DNA of 26,947 nucleotides from Clostridiaceae bacterium. Its GTDB lineage: Bacteria; Bacillota; Clostridia; Oscillospirales; QAMX01. Numbering within the stretch: position 1 is the first letter of the stretch; each line of letters starts with the position of its first letter. Shown here in pieces: positions 24,258 to 26,947 of this stretch. The stretch is from contig JAEDGJ010000010.1 of assembly GCA_016297585.1 (NCBI GenBank), forward strand, positions 1 through 26,947, written 5' to 3'. A program made the position numbers and the translations under genes. The notes beneath the pieces are model-generated. The model saw only the letters and a program-made list of their open reading frames with translations. It did no database searches and was not told the origin of the DNA.

Positions 24258-24286
24258 TTGCATAACGGGGCAAAATACGGTACAAT
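24258..24286 (+). promoter_or_regulatory. Sigma-A promoter of purE
   Basis: -35 TTGCAT (24258-24263), a 17-bp spacer and -10 TACAAT (24281-24286). Predicted start near 24293, giving a leader of about 23 nt that carries the ribosome binding site GAAAGGGG. There is no room for a purine riboswitch. Confidence 0.85.
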
Positions 24287-24315
24287 AGAGGGGACAACGA
24301 AAGGGGATGCAATCC

Positions 24316-24810
24316 ATGAAAAAGGTTATCATTATTATGGGCTCCGATTCCGATCTGCCCGTTATGCAGGGCGCAATCTCCCAGCTTCGCAGCTTCGGAG
24401 TGCCGTTCTCCGTGCGCATCGCCAGCGCCCACCGCACGCCCGCGCTCGCCGCGGAAATCGCGTCGTCCGCCGAAGCCGACGGTGCCGGCGTCATCATCGC
24501 CGCCGCCGGAAAGGCCGCGCATCTCGCGGGCGTCCTCGCCGCGCATACCATCCTGCCCGTCGTCGCCGTTCCCGTGAAATCCTCCACGATGGACGGACTC
24601 GACAGCCTGCTTTCCACCGTCCAGATGCCGCGCGGCATTCCCGTTGCCTGCATGGCCATCGACGGTTCCGATAACGCCGCTCTGTTCGCGATTCAGATGC
24701 TCGCCCTCTCGGATGCCGGACTCGCTGAAAAGCTCCATGCCTACAAGGCAGGACTGGCCGCCAAGGTGGAGCAGAAGGATCGCGAAATTTCTGCCGAATA
24801 CGCGCAGTAA
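24316..24810 (+). CDS. purE: N5-carboxyaminoimidazole ribonucleotide mutase PurE
   Basis: 164 residues, the usual size for class I PurE. It moves the carboxyl group from N5-CAIR to give CAIR in purine synthesis. MGSDSDLPVM near the start, IASAHRTP around residue 40 and the AAAGKAAHLAGV block form the active site. Start ATG 24316 is 9 bases after GAAAGGGG; ATG 24307 is directly against that site and unlikely. The rest of the pur genes are not next to it: the following gene is a peptidase. Confidence 0.95.
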   Translation: MKKVIIIMGSDSDLPVMQGAISQLRSFGVPFSVRIASAHRTPALAAEIASSAEADGAGVIIAAAGKAAHLAGVLAAHTILPVVAVPVKSSTMDGLDSLLSTVQMPRGIPVACMAIDGSDNAALFAIQMLALSDAGLAEKLHAYKAGLAAKVEQKDREISAEYAQ

Positions 24811-24863
24811 AACGCCGATTATCCCGTCTTCTCAATCTGCCGCTCAGGAAAGGATGATTCCGT

Positions 24864-26947
24864 ATGCAGTCTCCGACCGCATTCTTCGGCTTTGCACCCG
24901 GCAGCGACCGGCACATCATCCATTGGGACAAGCTCTGCGCCTTCTATAAGATGCTTGCGGCGGAATCCGATTGCGTCCGCTGCATCGAAACGGGGAAAAC
25001 CACGCTCGGAAAGCCCTTTCTGGAGCTCGTCATCAGCTCTCCCGACAATCTCGCGAACCTCGATTTCTACCGCCGCATCAGCATGCTCGCCGCCGACCCG
25101 CGGGGGCTGGACTCTAGAACCGTCGCCAAGCTCTGCGAGGACGGCCGCGCCGTCTGCGTCCAGTCGATGAGCCTGCACGCGGATGAGATCGGCGGCGCAC
25201 AGATGGCGCCGCAGCTTGCCTACGACCTCGCCACCGGACGCTCTCCCGAGATCCTCGAGATCCTGCGCAACGTGATCTTCATCATGGTCCCGAGCTTCAA
25301 CCCCGACGGGCTCGACATGGTCGCGGACTGGTACGATAAGACGCTCGGCACGCCCTATGAGGGCTCCGCCTATCCGAAGCTCTGGCATCCTTATGCCGGA
25401 CACTCCAACAACCGCGACGCGGTCGCCGAAAACCTCGTCGAGTCGCGTTACGTCAACCAGATCCTCTTCCGCGAGTGGATGCCGCAGGCGTACCAGGATC
25501 ACCACCATCAGGGGGCGTTCTCGGGCCGCTTCTTCATCGTTCCCTACAAGGATCCCGTGCGTCCGTACTGCAGCCCCCTGATCTGGCGGGAACTGGCGCA
25601 CTACGGCGCGGATATGGCGCTGCGGCTCGAATCCGAGGGCGTCCCGGGCGTCATCAACGGGGAGATCTATCCCTGCCGCGGACATTACGGCTTCCATTAC
25701 ATGGTCAACAGCCACAACATCGCCGGAATGCTGACGGAAAGCGCCTCCGCTCGTCTCGCGTCGCCGATCTACGTCCACGAGGACCAGCTCGACAACCCGA
25801 TCGAGAACACGCACTGCCCGAATCCGTGGCACGGCGGAGAATGGCATCTCTCCGACATCGTGCGCCAGCAGTACATCGCGGCGATGGAGCTTCTGTCCTC
25901 CATGGCGAAGTCCCGCACGGCGGTGCTGCGCACGATGGTGCAGAAGGCGCTGCGCCAGACGCGCGCGGGCGAGGAAAACCCCATCCGCGCGTTCCTGATC
26001 CCGCCCTCTCAGCACGATCCGTCCGCCGCCGACAAGCTCGTCGGCATCCTCGAGCGTCAGGGCATCGAGCTGTTCGCCGCCTCGGAGCCCGTTCCGACCG
26101 CGCACGGCGAATACCCGGCCGGCACCGTCATCGTGCCGCTCGCGCAGCCGAAGTACGGCGTCATCATGACCCTCCTCGGCGAAAGCCGTTATCCCGACAA
26201 CGAATATACCCGCGGCGCGGACGGCTCCGTTACCGCCTACGACGTCATGACCGACAACATCGCGGAGTACATGGGCGTGGACGTCGTGGAAGCGCGCTGC
26301 GAGGTCGGGGGAAAGGTCACGAAATTCTCGGGCTTTCCCCATGCGCCGGGCGCAAAATACATCATCCCCGCGTCGGAAAACGACAGCTTCCGGCGCGTCA
26401 ACGCGCATCTGAAGGCGGGACGTCCCGTGTTCCGTGCGCCCTCCGGCGAATTTTATGTGGACACCCATCCCGATAACGCCCTGCCCATCCGCAACGCGCG
26501 CCTCGGCGTCTTTCAGGCGCGCGCGGGCGGCAATCCGGACGAGGGCTATACGCGCCTCCTGCTCGAGCAGTACGGCTTCCCGTACAAAACGGTCGAGCCA
26601 GGGAACCTGATCGCCGCCTTGAACGATCTCGACGTCCTGCTGCTGCCGTCCTATACGCCGGACGCGCTGCGCGGCAGGGGAGTCGACCCGCAGACGCTGC
26701 CGCCCGAATACCGCGCCTGGCTGACGGTGGAGCACGACGAGGCCATCCGCAGCTTTGTCGAACGGGGCGGACGGCTGCTGGCCTTCGACGTCGCCGTCAT
26801 GTACGCCGCGGGCGTCCTGCGCCTCAAGCTCCGCAACCGCGCGGAGAACCTGTCCGCCGCCGAATACAACACGCACGGCTCCACGCTGCGCGTCCAGGTC
26901 GCGTCCACGCCGTATACGCTCGGTATGCCCTCGGACGCGCTGATCCT
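24864..26947 (+). CDS. M14 family metallopeptidase with GATase-like C-terminal region, 3' end missing
   Basis: The open frame from ATG 24864 (AGGAAAGGA 10 bases upstream) runs off the right edge: 694 residues visible. The start (FFGFAPGSDRHIIHWDKL) is typical of a long M14-like family. The zinc ligands fit HxxE...H: H105 and E108 in SLHADEIGG, and one of H213-H215 in QDHHHQG. E292 in MLTESAS is the candidate catalytic Glu. From about residue 540 (RLGVFQARAGGNPDEGYTRL, then DLDVLLLPS) the sequence resembles the glutamine-amidotransferase-like domain that family members carry. No signal peptide is seen, so it may be cytoplasmic. The substrate is unknown. It follows purE by 53 bp and shows no promoter of its own. 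Confidence 0.9.
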   Translation, partial: MQSPTAFFGFAPGSDRHIIHWDKLCAFYKMLAAESDCVRCIETGKTTLGKPFLELVISSPDNLANLDFYRRISMLAADPRGLDSRTVAKLCEDGRAVCVQSMSLHADEIGGAQMAPQLAYDLATGRSPEILEILRNVIFIMVPSFNPDGLDMVADWYDKTLGTPYEGSAYPKLWHPYAGHSNNRDAVAENLVESRYVNQILFREWMPQAYQDHHHQGAFSGRFFIVPYKDPVRPYCSPLIWRELAHYGADMALRLESEGVPGVINGEIYPCRGHYGFHYMVNSHNIAGMLTESASARLASPIYVHEDQLDNPIENTHCPNPWHGGEWHLSDIVRQQYIAAMELLSSMAKSRTAVLRTMVQKALRQTRAGEENPIRAFLIPPSQHDPSAADKLVGILERQGIELFAASEPVPTAHGEYPAGTVIVPLAQPKYGVIMTLLGESRYPDNEYTRGADGSVTAYDVMTDNIAEYMGVDVVEARCEVGGKVTKFSGFPHAPGAKYIIPASENDSFRRVNAHLKAGRPVFRAPSGEFYVDTHPDNALPIRNARLGVFQARAGGNPDEGYTRLLLEQYGFPYKTVEPGNLIAALNDLDVLLLPSYTPDALRGRGVDPQTLPPEYRAWLTVEHDEAIRSFVERGGRLLAFDVAVMYAAGVLRLKLRNRAENLSAAEYNTHGSTLRVQVASTPYTLGMPSDALI

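Noticed and set aside
24819..26876. 685-codon ORF on the - strand
   Set aside because: Antisense to the M14 peptidase, whose + strand frame is open to the window end and holds the zinc motifs.
1..26947. Search for CRISPR arrays, insertion sequences, phage genes, toxin-antitoxin pairs or defence systems
   Set aside because: No regular direct repeats, transposase or integrase motifs, or restriction or defence motifs were seen. The only long exact repeat is the tRNA-Arg pair.

Overview
The window is a 26.9 kb piece of a GC-rich chromosome from an endospore-forming member of the Clostridia, probably Oscillospirales/Ruminococcaceae-like. The support is a SpoIIIAH homologue at the left edge, Firmicute-type gene order (yicC-remA-gmk-rpoZ-priA-def-fmt-rsmB-rlmN-prpC-prkC-rsgA), consensus sigma-A promoters, strong AGGAGG-type ribosome binding sites and CCA-encoding tRNA genes. 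The taxonomic placement is inference from gene content and style; no species is named. I see no phage, insertion sequence, integron or CRISPR array. This is mostly core chromosome.

Layout. (1) 1-646: the 3' end of spoIIIAH and a strong intrinsic terminator. (2) 650-17680: two sigma-A promoters in tandem, both with extended -10 elements, then 18 genes on the + strand with no gap above about 42 bp, closed by a bidirectional terminator. The genes are cdaA-cdaR (c-di-AMP synthesis and its regulator), three cysteine-rich genes (RseC-like, DUF5685, J-domain), a small membrane protein, yicC, remA, gmk, rpoZ, priA, def, fmt, rsmB, rlmN, prpC, prkC and rsgA. They combine c-di-AMP signalling, RNA and ribosome maturation, N-terminal formyl-Met handling and the PASTA kinase/phosphatase pair in what looks like one transcription unit. 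Compared with Bacillus subtilis, glmM is missing after cdaAR and coaBC is missing between rpoZ and priA. (3) 17689-19197, - strand: a lipoprotein related to SH3/NlpC-P60 proteins, in which the catalytic Cys and His positions appear to be Ser and Arg. (4) 19393-23826: a promoter, a DUF1846 gene, then a tightly packed trio (polysaccharide-deacetylase-like protein, PflX-type radical SAM protein, M55 D-aminopeptidase) and a terminator. (5) 23870-24219, - strand: two identical tRNA-Arg(ACG) genes with their own promoter and terminator. (6) 24255-26947: a divergent promoter, purE, and the first 694 codons of an M14 metallopeptidase with a GATase-like C-terminal region that runs off the right edge.

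The most interesting points are the probable NlpC/P60 pseudoenzyme, the paired Asp motifs in the DUF5685 protein that resemble squalene/phytoene-synthase motifs, the run of three cysteine-rich genes behind cdaAR, and the promoter/leader region of cdaA with a Phe-rich short ORF. I did not find a clearly new defence or mobile system here.
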